Below are positions 8,729 through 16,042 of a stretch of DNA of 64,000 bases, piece after piece. Below the pieces are notes generated by a model. That model was not told the origin of the DNA, searched no databases, and was given only the letters and a program-made list of their open reading frames with translations. The position numbers were made by a program, and so were the translations under genes. Positions within the stretch are counted from its first letter, which is position 1; each line of letters opens with the position of its first letter. Origin of the DNA: Maribacter vaceletii (GTDB lineage Bacteria; Bacteroidota; Bacteroidia; Flavobacteriales; Flavobacteriaceae); contig NZ_RBIQ01000007.1 in the NCBI RefSeq assembly GCF_003634105.1, forward strand, positions 248,001 to 312,000, read 5' to 3'.

Positions 8729-9883
8729 TTATTCATTAACAAAACCGATAACTGCATTAGTTATATAGCTAATCTGCTCATCATCTAACTCCGTATGCAT
8801 TGGTAAAGAGATTACTTCCTTTACAAGTTGGTTGGTTATTGTAAAATTCTCTTCTAAATACCTTTCATCTACATAGGCTTTTTGCTTATGTAAAGGAATA
8901 GGGTAATAAACCCCACAAGGAATGTCTTTTTCATTAAGATGTTTTACTAATGCATCTCTTTTTCCATTAGTTATTCTTAATGTGTATTGATGAAAAACAT
9001 GACAATCACACTCATCACAAATTCCATCACAATTATTTACTGTAACAGGAATTATTATATTTTCTTGCCCTTGAAAAGCTTTTGAGTATTTTCTTGCAGC
9101 TGTTCTTCTGCTTTCACAATATGCATTTAAGTTTGGCAACTTTGCGCTTAACACTGCTGCTTGGATAGAATCTAATCTAGAATTTACACCTACTACGTCA
9201 TGGTGGTATCTTTCATACATTCCATGATTAACAATTCCTCTTAAGGTATGTGCTAGAGCATCATCATTAGTAAAAATTGCTCCACCATCTCCATAGCAAC
9301 CTAAATTTTTCGATGGAAAAAAACTTGTTGAACCTACATGCCCAATTGTTCCTGCTTTTTGTTTACTACCGTCTTTAAATTTATAGTCTGCACCTATGGC
9401 CTGAGCATTATCTTCAATTACATAAAGATTATGCTTTTTTGCAATTTCTAATATTACATCCATATTAGCACATTGCCCAAATAAATGTACCGGGACAATA
9501 GCTTTGGTTTTTGGCGTAATTGCCTTTTCTATAGCTATCGGATCTATGTTAAAAGTATCTAACTCTACATCTACCAAAACTGGTGTTAGTTGCAACAAAC
9601 CTATAACTTCAACAGTTGCCGCGAAAGTAAAATCAGCTGTTATAACCTCATCTCCGGGTTGTAGCCCCAAGCCCATCATTGCAATTTGTAAAGCATCGGT
9701 ACCATTAGCACATGGTATTACATGTTTTACGCCTAAATACTCCTCTAATTCTTTCTGAAAAGCATGTACATGAGGCCCATTGATATATGTAGAAGATTCT
9801 AAAATTTGTGTAATGGATGTATTTACTTGTTCTTTAAGAGATTGGTATTGCCCTTGGAGGTCTACCATCTGAATTTTTCTCAT
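8729..9883 (-). CDS. DegT/DnrJ/EryC1/StrS-family nucleotide-sugar aminotransferase
   Basis: PLP-dependent aminotransferase making an amino group on a nucleotide-linked keto-sugar. The 384 residues include the anchor GTDALQIAM (61-69), PLP-contacting IEDNAQAIG with Asp158, the internal aldimine Lys192 in FFPSKNLG, and HLFGQ around 133, all typical of the WbpE/ArnB fold. Between the large and small domains there is a C-x3-C-x2-C-x-C cluster (Cys285, 289, 292, 294) followed by HVFHQYTLR. That cluster is not part of the core fold and could bind metal. The sugar is not deducible. It is upstream of galE, same strand. Confidence 0.9.
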   Translation of the reverse strand: MRKIQMVDLQGQYQSLKEQVNTSITQILESSTYINGPHVHAFQKELEEYLGVKHVIPCANGTDALQIAMMGLGLQPGDEVITADFTFAATVEVIGLLQLTPVLVDVELDTFNIDPIAIEKAITPKTKAIVPVHLFGQCANMDVILEIAKKHNLYVIEDNAQAIGADYKFKDGSKQKAGTIGHVGSTSFFPSKNLGCYGDGGAIFTNDDALAHTLRGIVNHGMYERYHHDVVGVNSRLDSIQAAVLSAKLPNLNAYCESRRTAARKYSKAFQGQENIIIPVTVNNCDGICDECDCHVFHQYTLRITNGKRDALVKHLNEKDIPCGVYYPIPLHKQKAYVDERYLEENFTITNQLVKEVISLPMHTELDDEQISYITNAVIGFVNE

Positions 9884-9979
9884 TTGCTCTTATTAAGTGT
9901 ATAAAATTACAAAAAATTAAGGCAGCTCTACCAATGATTTTATGGAAAGAAGTGTATTTTAGCAACAAACCACAAATAG

Positions 9980-11215
9980 GTGCATTTTTTTTATAATATT
10001 ATAGTTTTACTTGCAGGGCTGCTCCTTAGAGTTATTGCTCTTTTTAGCCCAAAAATTGCTCTTTTTACTCAGGGCAGAAAAAATGTATTTTCAATATTAA
10101 AAAAACAACTAACTTCAAATGATTCTGTAATATGGATTCATGTAGCTTCTCTTGGCGAATTTGAACAAGGGCTTCCTATAATTGAAAAATTAAAAGAAAG
10201 TTATCCTTCCTACAAAATTTTAGTCACTTTCTTTTCCCCTTCTGGTTATGAAGTAAAGAAAAATACTAAAGTTGCAGACCTAGTAACCTATTTGCCATTA
10301 GACACTAAATCTAATGTCATGAATTTTATTAATGCTACACGACCTAAACTTGCTATTTTTGTAAAGTATGAGGTTTGGCCTAATTACATAAGAGAACTTC
10401 ACAAGAGAGAAATTCCTACCATACTCATATCTGCTTTTTTTAAAAAAGAGCAATTATATTTTAAAAGTTATGGTGATTTCATGAGAAATACACTATCTAA
10501 ATTCACTCATATTTTTGTACAAGACAACAATTCTAAAACGCTATTAGATAGTATTAATTATTGTAACACAACTATAAGTGGAGATACTAGATTTGACCGA
10601 GTTTCTGAAATACTCCAAAGAGACAACACCCTAAATTTTATGCAGAATTTTAAAGGAAATTCTAAATGTTTTATAGCTGGTAGCTCTTGGCCTGAAGACG
10701 AAGAAATAATTGTAGAATACATTAATAAAAATGAATCTAATTTAAAATATGTAATAGCACCACATAATATAAAAGGAGAACACATAAATAAGTTAAAAAA
10801 ATCTATTTTAAAAAAGGTAGTACTATATTCTGAAATAGAACATACAACAATTAACTCCTATGATGTTTTACTAGTAGATACTATTGGCTTACTAACTAAA
10901 ATTTATAGTTATGCAGACATTGCTTATGTAGGTGGAGGATTTACAACTGGCCTACACAACACTTTAGAACCTGCTGTATTTGGAATTCCCATACTAATTG
11001 GCCCTAATTATAATGGGTTTAAAGAAGTAGAAGACCTTGTTAAACAAAAAGGAATATTACCTATAATAAATACTTTAGAATTTAAAGAAGTAATGAGTCT
11101 ATTACTTTCAGACAAAAAATTATTTAACGAAACTAGTGTTATTAACAAAAATTATGTGATTAATAACACTGGAGCAAGCGTCCAAATACTAGATTACCTT
11201 CGTAAATTATTATAA
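9980..11215 (+). CDS. waaA: 3-deoxy-D-manno-octulosonic acid (Kdo) transferase
   Basis: GT30 enzyme adding Kdo to lipid A precursor at the cytoplasmic face of the inner membrane. The 411 residues start with a hydrophobic anchor (4-24) and have the catalytic Glu60 in HVASLGEFEQGLP. The Rossmann features of the second lobe follow, with YVGGGFTTGLHNTLEPAVFGIPILIGP around 312-340. The start is GTG at 9980-9982, immediately after an in-frame TAG. The predicted N-terminus (MHFFYN) matches the family, so the GTG is convincing. It diverges from the aminotransferase gene. Confidence 0.94.
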   Translation: MHFFYNIIVLLAGLLLRVIALFSPKIALFTQGRKNVFSILKKQLTSNDSVIWIHVASLGEFEQGLPIIEKLKESYPSYKILVTFFSPSGYEVKKNTKVADLVTYLPLDTKSNVMNFINATRPKLAIFVKYEVWPNYIRELHKREIPTILISAFFKKEQLYFKSYGDFMRNTLSKFTHIFVQDNNSKTLLDSINYCNTTISGDTRFDRVSEILQRDNTLNFMQNFKGNSKCFIAGSSWPEDEEIIVEYINKNESNLKYVIAPHNIKGEHINKLKKSILKKVVLYSEIEHTTINSYDVLLVDTIGLLTKIYSYADIAYVGGGFTTGLHNTLEPAVFGIPILIGPNYNGFKEVEDLVKQKGILPIINTLEFKEVMSLLLSDKKLFNETSVINKNYVINNTGASVQILDYLRKLL

Positions 11216-11233
11216 CATTTTGTTACAATACAT

Positions 11234-11413
11234 ATGAAGTTACCCCAAATTACATTTTTTATAATGCTTAGCTTTCTTTGGCTTTTTTCTTGCGATAATT
11301 CTAAAAGCAATAAAAAATCAAAACCAAATAAACAAAAAATTAATTCCCCTATAAATAAAAAGAACACTAAGAAAAAAGACACTTTAAAACCAATAATTGC
11401 ATTTAAACACTAA
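11234..11413 (+). CDS. Small lipoprotein, 59 aa
   Basis: A short reading frame starting ATG 19 bp after the waaA stop and in the same orientation. It encodes a lysine-led signal peptide with lipobox LFSC (Cys20), then a very Lys/Asn/Ser-rich tail (about 38 residues) ending AFKH. Predicted to be lipidated; the function is unknown. The lipobox and the tight spacing after waaA are the only evidence that it is real. An antisense frame at 11194-11382 overlaps it and has no such signals. Confidence 0.6.
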   Translation: MKLPQITFFIMLSFLWLFSCDNSKSNKKSKPNKQKINSPINKKNTKKKDTLKPIIAFKH

Positions 11414-11595
11414 AATAGCACACATTTATCTTCTTTAATTTCAACTAAATTTTTGATTAAAATTTGTTATTTTATCGAAAAAACACGTATTTCACCGATG
11501 CAACATACTAAAAATTAAGTATTTAGTCGAATTATCTTTAAAAAAGCAGCTTTATTTATTCCTAAAACATTACATTGTAACAAATAATAATAATT

Positions 11596-11724
11596 ATGGA
11601 ACAGGAAATTACATTCGGTACAAAATTACTGAACGGATTCCTTAGTTTAACCGTAATTACTTTAGTTGGTATTTTACTTACTGTAGTAGTATGTCTTATT
11701 CTTTGGGCCGTTGGTGTTTTTTAG
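11596..11724 (+). CDS. Small single-pass membrane protein, 42 aa
   Basis: A 42-residue frame starting ATG at 11596 and ending TAG at 11722-11724. It has a polar N-terminus (MEQEITFGTKLLNG) followed by one long hydrophobic helix of about 25 residues (from FLSLTVIT to LWAVGVF). A good intrinsic terminator follows 67 bp later and there is a 180-bp leader with no other frame. The composition is coding-like rather than random AT sequence. The role is unknown; I would expect it to be conserved in relatives if real. Confidence 0.55.
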   Translation: MEQEITFGTKLLNGFLSLTVITLVGILLTVVVCLILWAVGVF

Positions 11725-11790
11725 ATTAAAAACACAGATTTCCCCAAATTAACTTCCTATTTATTGTTTAAAAATTGATTTTGACAAGTC

Positions 11791-11827
11791 AAAAAAGCTC
11801 CTTAAAAAAAGGAGCTTTTTGTTTTTT
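11791..11827. terminator. Bidirectional intrinsic terminator
   Basis: AAAGCTCCTT and AAGGAGCTTT form a perfect stem with an AAAA loop, flanked by an A run on the left and a T run on the right. It can end the small membrane-protein transcript (+) and the transcript from the MarR side (-). Confidence 0.85.
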
Positions 11828-11840
11828 AAACTATAAATAA

Positions 11841-12035
11841 TTAAAAATTATCTTCTTTTTCAATTCTTTCTTCAATAGCATTATAAACACTAATCCACTT
11901 ATCATTTAGAGACATTTCTTTATCAATTAAACTCTTAATATAATTCTCCAAATTTTCAATTTTATTTTGCTGAATTAAAGAATCTATCCAATTACTTTGT
12001 TTTCCAGATATTTCAAATGTAATTTTCTTTCTCAC
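11841..12035 (-). CDS. Small protein resembling a ribbon-helix-helix (ParD/CopG-type) antitoxin, no toxin partner
   Basis: 64 residues, GTG start at 12033-12035. The N-terminus has a beta-strand-like KKITFEI segment. It is followed by two helices with WIDSLIQQNKIENLENYIKSLIDKE, the spacing seen in ParD-type ribbon-helix-helix proteins. The C-terminal tail is acidic/basic and could be a toxin-binding segment. No toxin reading frame follows: the gene ends just before a terminator, and the gene upstream is a MarR regulator 45 bp away. It may be an orphan antitoxin or an unrelated DNA-binding protein. The family call is inference from pattern only. Confidence 0.45.
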   Translation of the reverse strand: MRKKITFEISGKQSNWIDSLIQQNKIENLENYIKSLIDKEMSLNDKWISVYNAIEERIEKEDNF

Positions 12036-12080
12036 TTTACAAATAATTTAGGATTTCACTATAACACTTTTGAATATTTA

Positions 12081-12587
12081 TTATAAACTCTCCACTTTAT
12101 TATTCTTATTAGAAGCAATCGTCATCCTATCAATAATTGGCATTTTATCAATTTCATATTCTATACTTTCAAATATTTCAATAATTTCTTGATGCTTGTT
12201 ATTATAAATACTATCCAAAGCTTTAGAATATTCTTTCCAAATTGGGACAAGTCTATCTAATAACGCAATACCATTATCCGATAAACAAACTAATTTAGAG
12301 CGCCTATCCTCTGGATTAATATTAATAAAAACCAGTTCTTTTTGCTCAAGCTCTTTTAGTACATTTTTTACAGTTATATGTGTAAAACCAACCTCTAAAG
12401 CAATATCATTTATTGTCAACTTTTCTTCAGCACATGCCAGAGTATAATATACCGGATACCAAGTTGTCTTAAAATCTATCCCCGCTACTTTATATATACG
12501 ATCTCCTTCTATATATAATTTTTCACTTATACGTCTATATCTAGAAGCTCCAACTAATCTTCCAAACTGCTTAAGAAACTCATCCAT
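12081..12587 (-). CDS. MarR-family transcriptional regulator
   Basis: 168 residues with a central winged helix-turn-helix. The recognition region LTINDIALEVGFTHITVKNVLKELEQKELV (about 57-86) is followed by the wing INPEDRRSKLVCLSDNGIALL, the diagnostic MarR DxR wing. Long N- and C-terminal helices would make the dimer. The ligand is unknown. A 44-bp inverted repeat starts 9 bp before its ATG, suggesting self-regulation. The small RHH-like gene lies 45 bp downstream and may be co-transcribed. Confidence 0.88.
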   Translation of the reverse strand: MDEFLKQFGRLVGASRYRRISEKLYIEGDRIYKVAGIDFKTTWYPVYYTLACAEEKLTINDIALEVGFTHITVKNVLKELEQKELVFININPEDRRSKLVCLSDNGIALLDRLVPIWKEYSKALDSIYNNKHQEIIEIFESIEYEIDKMPIIDRMTIASNKNNKVESL

Positions 12588-12595
12588 ATTTATAA

Positions 12596-12639
12596 TTTAT
12601 AAAAGGCCTTTCGTAAAAATATGAAAGTCCTTTTATAAA
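12596..12639 (-). promoter_or_regulatory. Large inverted repeat upstream of the MarR gene (possible operator)
   Basis: Arm 12596-12612 (TTTATAAAAGGCCTTTC) and arm 12623-12639 (GAAAGTCCTTTTATAAA) are reverse complements with 16 of 17 matches around a 10-bp spacer. It lies 9 bp before the marR ATG, where an autorepressor would block transcription or where a leader hairpin would form. The rest of the 432-bp gap (12588-13019) holds a terminator and tRNA-Leu; I see nothing else in 12640-12800. Confidence 0.55.
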
Positions 12640-12803
12640 TTCAAAAAAAACTATACTTTTTTTCAACTGATTTTTAATATTTGATAAAAACAGCCAGCTA
12701 TAACGCTTAAGCATATTGAAAAAACACCTATATAATTTTGTCTTAGAATTGTAATTCACAAAAGAGACTCACCAAACAAACAACTCTCAAAAACTATGGA
12801 AAA

Positions 12804-12832
12804 CAAAAAAACCTTTCAGTTTCCTGAAAGGT
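12804..12832 (-). terminator. Intrinsic terminator after tRNA-Leu
   Basis: ACCTTTCAG (12811-12819) pairs perfectly with CTGAAAGGT (12824-12832) around loop TTTC. A 7-A run at 12805-12811 gives the T tract on the minus strand. It lies 8 bp past the tRNA 3 prime end. Confidence 0.85.
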
Positions 12833-12840
12833 TTTCGTTG

Positions 12841-12922
12841 TACAGGCGGAGAGACTCGAACTCTCACACCTCGCGGCACTAGATCCTAAGTCTAGCGTGT
12901 CTACCAATTCCACCACGCCTGC
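12841..12922 (-). tRNA. tRNA-Leu (UAG)
   Basis: An 82-nt class II tRNA on the minus strand. Acceptor GCAGGCG pairs with CGCCTGT (first pair G-U), discriminator A. The D-loop has GGAATTGGTAGACA, anticodon stem CTAGA/TCTAG encloses a loop with TAG, and the T-arm has GAGTTCGAGTCTC. CCA is not encoded. A hairpin terminator follows directly. Confidence 0.97.
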
Positions 12923-13019
12923 AAAAGGAGTGCAAATATAAAGTAAAAAATCAATTTTAAAATAATCTATCTTTAAAAAAGTTCTTTTGTATTTTTAGCA
13001 TGACTAATTAAAACATGTA

Positions 13020-14408
13020 ATGCAAGACGTAAAAACTTATATATCAGAGCATAAAGAACGTTTTATATCTGAACTTTTTGACTTATTAAAAATACCCTCC
13101 ATAAGTGCAGACCCTGCTTTTTCCAAAAATGTAATTCAAACTGCGCAAAAAATCAAGGAAACTTTATTGCATGCTGGTAGCGATGTAGTAGAAATATGTG
13201 AAACCGATGGATTCCCTATTATATATGGGGAAAAAATTATTAACAAAAAACTACCTACAGTTTTGGTATATGGACATTACGATGTACAACCAGCAGACCC
13301 TATTGAACTATGGGATTCCCCACCATTTGAGCCTGTAATTAAAAAAACAGACAAACATCCAGAAGGAGCCATTTTTGCAAGAGGCGCCTGCGATGATAAA
13401 GGCCAAATGTACATGCATGTAAAAGCGTTAGAATTTATGGTTAATACCAACCAACTGCCTTGTAATGTAAAATTCATGATAGAAGGAGAAGAAGAAGTTG
13501 GCAGTAATAACCTAGGTGTTTTTGTAGCCAATAATAGAAAAAAACTAGCTAATGATATTATTCTAATTTCTGACACAGGAATGATAGCTAATGACATACC
13601 TTCTATAACTACAGGGTTACGTGGTCTTAGTTATGTAGAAGTAGAAGTTACTGGTCCAAATAGAGATTTGCACTCTGGTTTATATGGGGGCGCAGTAGCA
13701 AACCCAATAAATATTCTTACTAAAATGATTGCTTCTCTACATGATGAAAATAATCATATTACCATTCCAGGGTTTTATGATAAGGTAGAAGAATTATCTA
13801 CAGAGGAACGTGCTGAAATGGCTAAAGCTCCTTTTAATTTAGAGGATTACAAAAATGCATTAGACATTAATGCCGTATATGGAGAAAAAGGATATTCCAC
13901 TAACGAAAGAAATGCAATAAGACCAACACTAGATGTTAATGGAATTTGGGGTGGCTATATTGGCGAAGGAGCAAAAACGGTAATAGCTAGTAAAGCCTAT
14001 GCAAAAATCTCCATGCGATTAGTTCCCAACCAAGATTGGGAAGAAATTACACAACTTTTTAAAACACATTTTGAGAATATTGCACCAGAAGGGGTTACCG
14101 TAAAGGTAACTCCACACCATGGTGGTCAAGGCTATGTTACCCCAATTAATACTATTGGCTATAGTGCTGCATCTAAAGCCTATGAAACTACTTTTGGCAA
14201 AAAACCAATTCCGCAACGTAGTGGAGGTAGCATCCCTATTGTAGCTCTTTTTGAGAAGGAATTAGAAAGTAAAACAATACTCATGGGGTTTGGGCTAAAT
14301 AGTGATGCTATACATTCCCCAAACGAACATTTTGGCGTGTGGAACTACTTAAAAGGCATAGAAACAATACCTTATTTTTATAAATTCTTTACAGAACTAT
14401 CTAAATAA
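13020..14408 (+). CDS. M20-family dipeptidase (CNDP-like)
   Basis: A 462-residue zinc-dependent exopeptidase of family M20A/F. Metal-site motifs appear in order: GHYDVQP (about 85), the bridging Asp in ARGACDDKGQ (about 121), the catalytic/ligand Glu pair EGEEEVGS (about 155), and the late His in DAIHSPNEHFG near 440. The dimerisation lid lies in the middle (about 205-390). No signal peptide, so cytoplasmic; it probably cleaves dipeptides. Its promoter may be the TTTTG element about 32 bp before the ATG. No operon partners. Confidence 0.92.
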   Translation: MQDVKTYISEHKERFISELFDLLKIPSISADPAFSKNVIQTAQKIKETLLHAGSDVVEICETDGFPIIYGEKIINKKLPTVLVYGHYDVQPADPIELWDSPPFEPVIKKTDKHPEGAIFARGACDDKGQMYMHVKALEFMVNTNQLPCNVKFMIEGEEEVGSNNLGVFVANNRKKLANDIILISDTGMIANDIPSITTGLRGLSYVEVEVTGPNRDLHSGLYGGAVANPINILTKMIASLHDENNHITIPGFYDKVEELSTEERAEMAKAPFNLEDYKNALDINAVYGEKGYSTNERNAIRPTLDVNGIWGGYIGEGAKTVIASKAYAKISMRLVPNQDWEEITQLFKTHFENIAPEGVTVKVTPHHGGQGYVTPINTIGYSAASKAYETTFGKKPIPQRSGGSIPIVALFEKELESKTILMGFGLNSDAIHSPNEHFGVWNYLKGIETIPYFYKFFTELSK

Positions 14409-14427
14409 AAAATATAGCAACTATTAT

Positions 14428-14517
14428 GGCGTTCCCAAAGGGCGGGCTTTCCGTTATATCTTTCTTTCTTAAGAGAAAAGCTTAAGAAAAAAAGGATGCC
14501 ACTACAATCCCTAACGC
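14428..14517. repeat. Folded intergenic element resembling a flavobacterial REP-like repeat
   Basis: A GC-richer island in an AT-rich gap. The outer arms GGCGTT and AACGC are complementary, the inner arms TTTCTTAAG (14465-14473) and CTTAAGAAA (14481-14489) are a perfect hairpin, and CCCAAAGGG sits near the left end. The segments CGGGCTTTCCG and GGATGCCACTACAATCCCTAACGC look like a dispersed intergenic repeat I recall from other Flavobacteriaceae genomes. Only one copy is present in this window, so repetition cannot be shown here. Confidence 0.5.
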
Positions 14518-14587
14518 AATAAAAATTAAAAAAATGTAACTAATTTTCTAGATTGGCGTCCTATATAATTCATCAATCAATCAAATC

Positions 14588-15688
14588 ATGCTGCAAAAAT
14601 TTTTCATCCTCTGTTCTGGAGCAGATTCTGCTATTTTAAAAACTTGTTCTAATGGAGAACAAAATAAATATGCTGGTATTGGCGCTACGGTTTTCTTTAC
14701 TGCATTAATGGCTTTTATAGCAAGTACCTATGCCCTATATACAGTCTTTGATACAATTTACACATCCATATTTTTTGGATTAGTTTGGGGACTTTTAATT
14801 TTTAATTTGGATAGGTTCATCGTTTCTACTATTAAAAAAAGAGAACATTTTAAACATGAGTTTCTACAAGCCACTCCAAGAATATTGCTAGCAATAATTA
14901 TAGCAATTGTAATCTCAAAACCTTTAGAAATAAAAATATTTGAAAAAGAAATAAATCAGGTTTTACTAGAAGAAAAAAACCAACTTACCTTAGCCAATAA
15001 AAAACAAATTCTAGAACAGTATACTCCTGAAATAGAAAAGCTAGAACAGGATATTGCACAATTAAAAAATGAAATTGCTTTAAAAGAGAACGGAACGAAT
15101 GCATTGTACTCTATCTATATATCAGAAGCAGAAGGTACTGCGGGAACAAAACTCCTAGGTAAAGGACCTGTATATGAAGAAAAAAGAGAGAAACACGATG
15201 CTTCTTTGGCAGAATTGCAACAATTAAAAGAAAAAAACAACTTTAAAATCCGAGCTATTGAAGATGAAATTGCACAACTAAAGTCTGCATATACAACCTC
15301 TGTAAATACCTCCCAACCTATAATTGATGGTTTCGATGGATTAATGGCAAGAATAAACGCCTTAAACAAGCTTCCTTGGCTACCATCATTTTTTATTTTT
15401 TTACTTTTTCTAGCTATTGAAACTTCTCCTATTATAGCAAAATTAATTGCTCCTAAAGGAGAATATGATTGGAAACTAGAAGATCAAGAAAACAGTATTA
15501 AAACATGGGTTTCTCAGAAAATAAATCAACGAAATCATATACTAGAAACAGATACCTATCTTAACCATAAAATCTATTCTAAAATAAAAGAAGAGACCAA
15601 AGTCTCTAATCATAAAAAGCAAAAAGCAGAAGAACTACTAATAGTACAAGCAAATAAATTTCACAGTCTACAAAACAATAAATCATAA
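14588..15688 (+). CDS. DUF4407 membrane protein
   Basis: 366 residues. Three N-terminal transmembrane helices (about 29-50, 58-77, 96-115) are followed by a long charged coiled-coil (about 125-245). A fourth helix lies around 262-285 (PSFFIFLLFLAIETSPIIAKL), with a soluble Lys/Glu-rich tail after it. The segment GLIFNLDRF-like (LLIFNLDRFIVS, about 75-87) is the conserved DUF4407 motif. The function of the family is unknown. It stands alone, 179 bp after the dipeptidase gene and before a hairpin terminator. Confidence 0.85.
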   Translation: MLQKFFILCSGADSAILKTCSNGEQNKYAGIGATVFFTALMAFIASTYALYTVFDTIYTSIFFGLVWGLLIFNLDRFIVSTIKKREHFKHEFLQATPRILLAIIIAIVISKPLEIKIFEKEINQVLLEEKNQLTLANKKQILEQYTPEIEKLEQDIAQLKNEIALKENGTNALYSIYISEAEGTAGTKLLGKGPVYEEKREKHDASLAELQQLKEKNNFKIRAIEDEIAQLKSAYTTSVNTSQPIIDGFDGLMARINALNKLPWLPSFFIFLLFLAIETSPIIAKLIAPKGEYDWKLEDQENSIKTWVSQKINQRNHILETDTYLNHKIYSKIKEETKVSNHKKQKAEELLIVQANKFHSLQNNKS

Positions 15689-15691
15689 AAA

Positions 15692-15717
15692 AAGACCAGT
15701 TTTATAAAACTGGTCTT
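15692..15717 (+). terminator. Hairpin after the DUF4407 gene
   Basis: AAGACCAGTTTT and AAAACTGGTCTT are perfect inverted arms with a TA centre, 4 bp after the stop codon. The following T tract is weak, so termination efficiency is uncertain. Confidence 0.6.
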
Positions 15718-15755
15718 ATAGTAAAGACTCGGGGAAACTACTATTCGTATCTTTT

Positions 15756-15875
15756 CTAAAGCGTAATTAATATCAAAGCTTTATCTGTTAATTTTATTTC
15801 TTGAATTTGGTATATTTTTTTCATTTTATCATTTAAAATAAATCCAGTGTATTTCTTTTTTTTCTTAATATTCAT
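15756..15875 (-). CDS. Possible small basic peptide, 39 aa (uncertain)
   Basis: An ATG-started frame with a Lys-rich start (MNIKKKKKYTGF) ending ALILITL, in the 354-bp gap between the DUF4407 gene and the receiver-GT2 gene. I do not recognise it and it could be chance. The other contents of the gap are the two hairpins at 15692-15717 and 15988-16017; I see no other structure. Confidence 0.2.
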   Translation of the reverse strand: MNIKKKKKYTGFILNDKMKKIYQIQEIKLTDKALILITL

Positions 15876-15987
15876 AATTTTAGTTTTAGTTACACCTCTA
15901 AATTAATTTAATAAAAACCACTATTTTATAAATTAAGGCTAATAACTACTTACTATAGACAAATAGCATATTAGTAAAGCTTAAGTA

Positions 15988-16017
15988 AAAGTGCACTATT
16001 ATTTTATAGTGCACTTT
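15988..16017. terminator. Intrinsic terminator after the receiver-GT2 gene
   Basis: Perfect 12-bp stem AAAGTGCACTAT (15988-15999) with ATAGTGCACTTT (16006-16017) and a 6-nt loop, 26 bp past the stop codon at 16043. TTTT/ACTT follows on the minus strand. Confidence 0.75.
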
Positions 16018-16042
16018 ACAAAACCAACTAATTACCTCGCTG

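Noticed and set aside
11194-11382. Antisense reading frame of 62 codons
   Set aside because: It lies opposite the waaA end and the small lipoprotein, has no family match and no sensible start context. The plus-strand frame has a lipobox.
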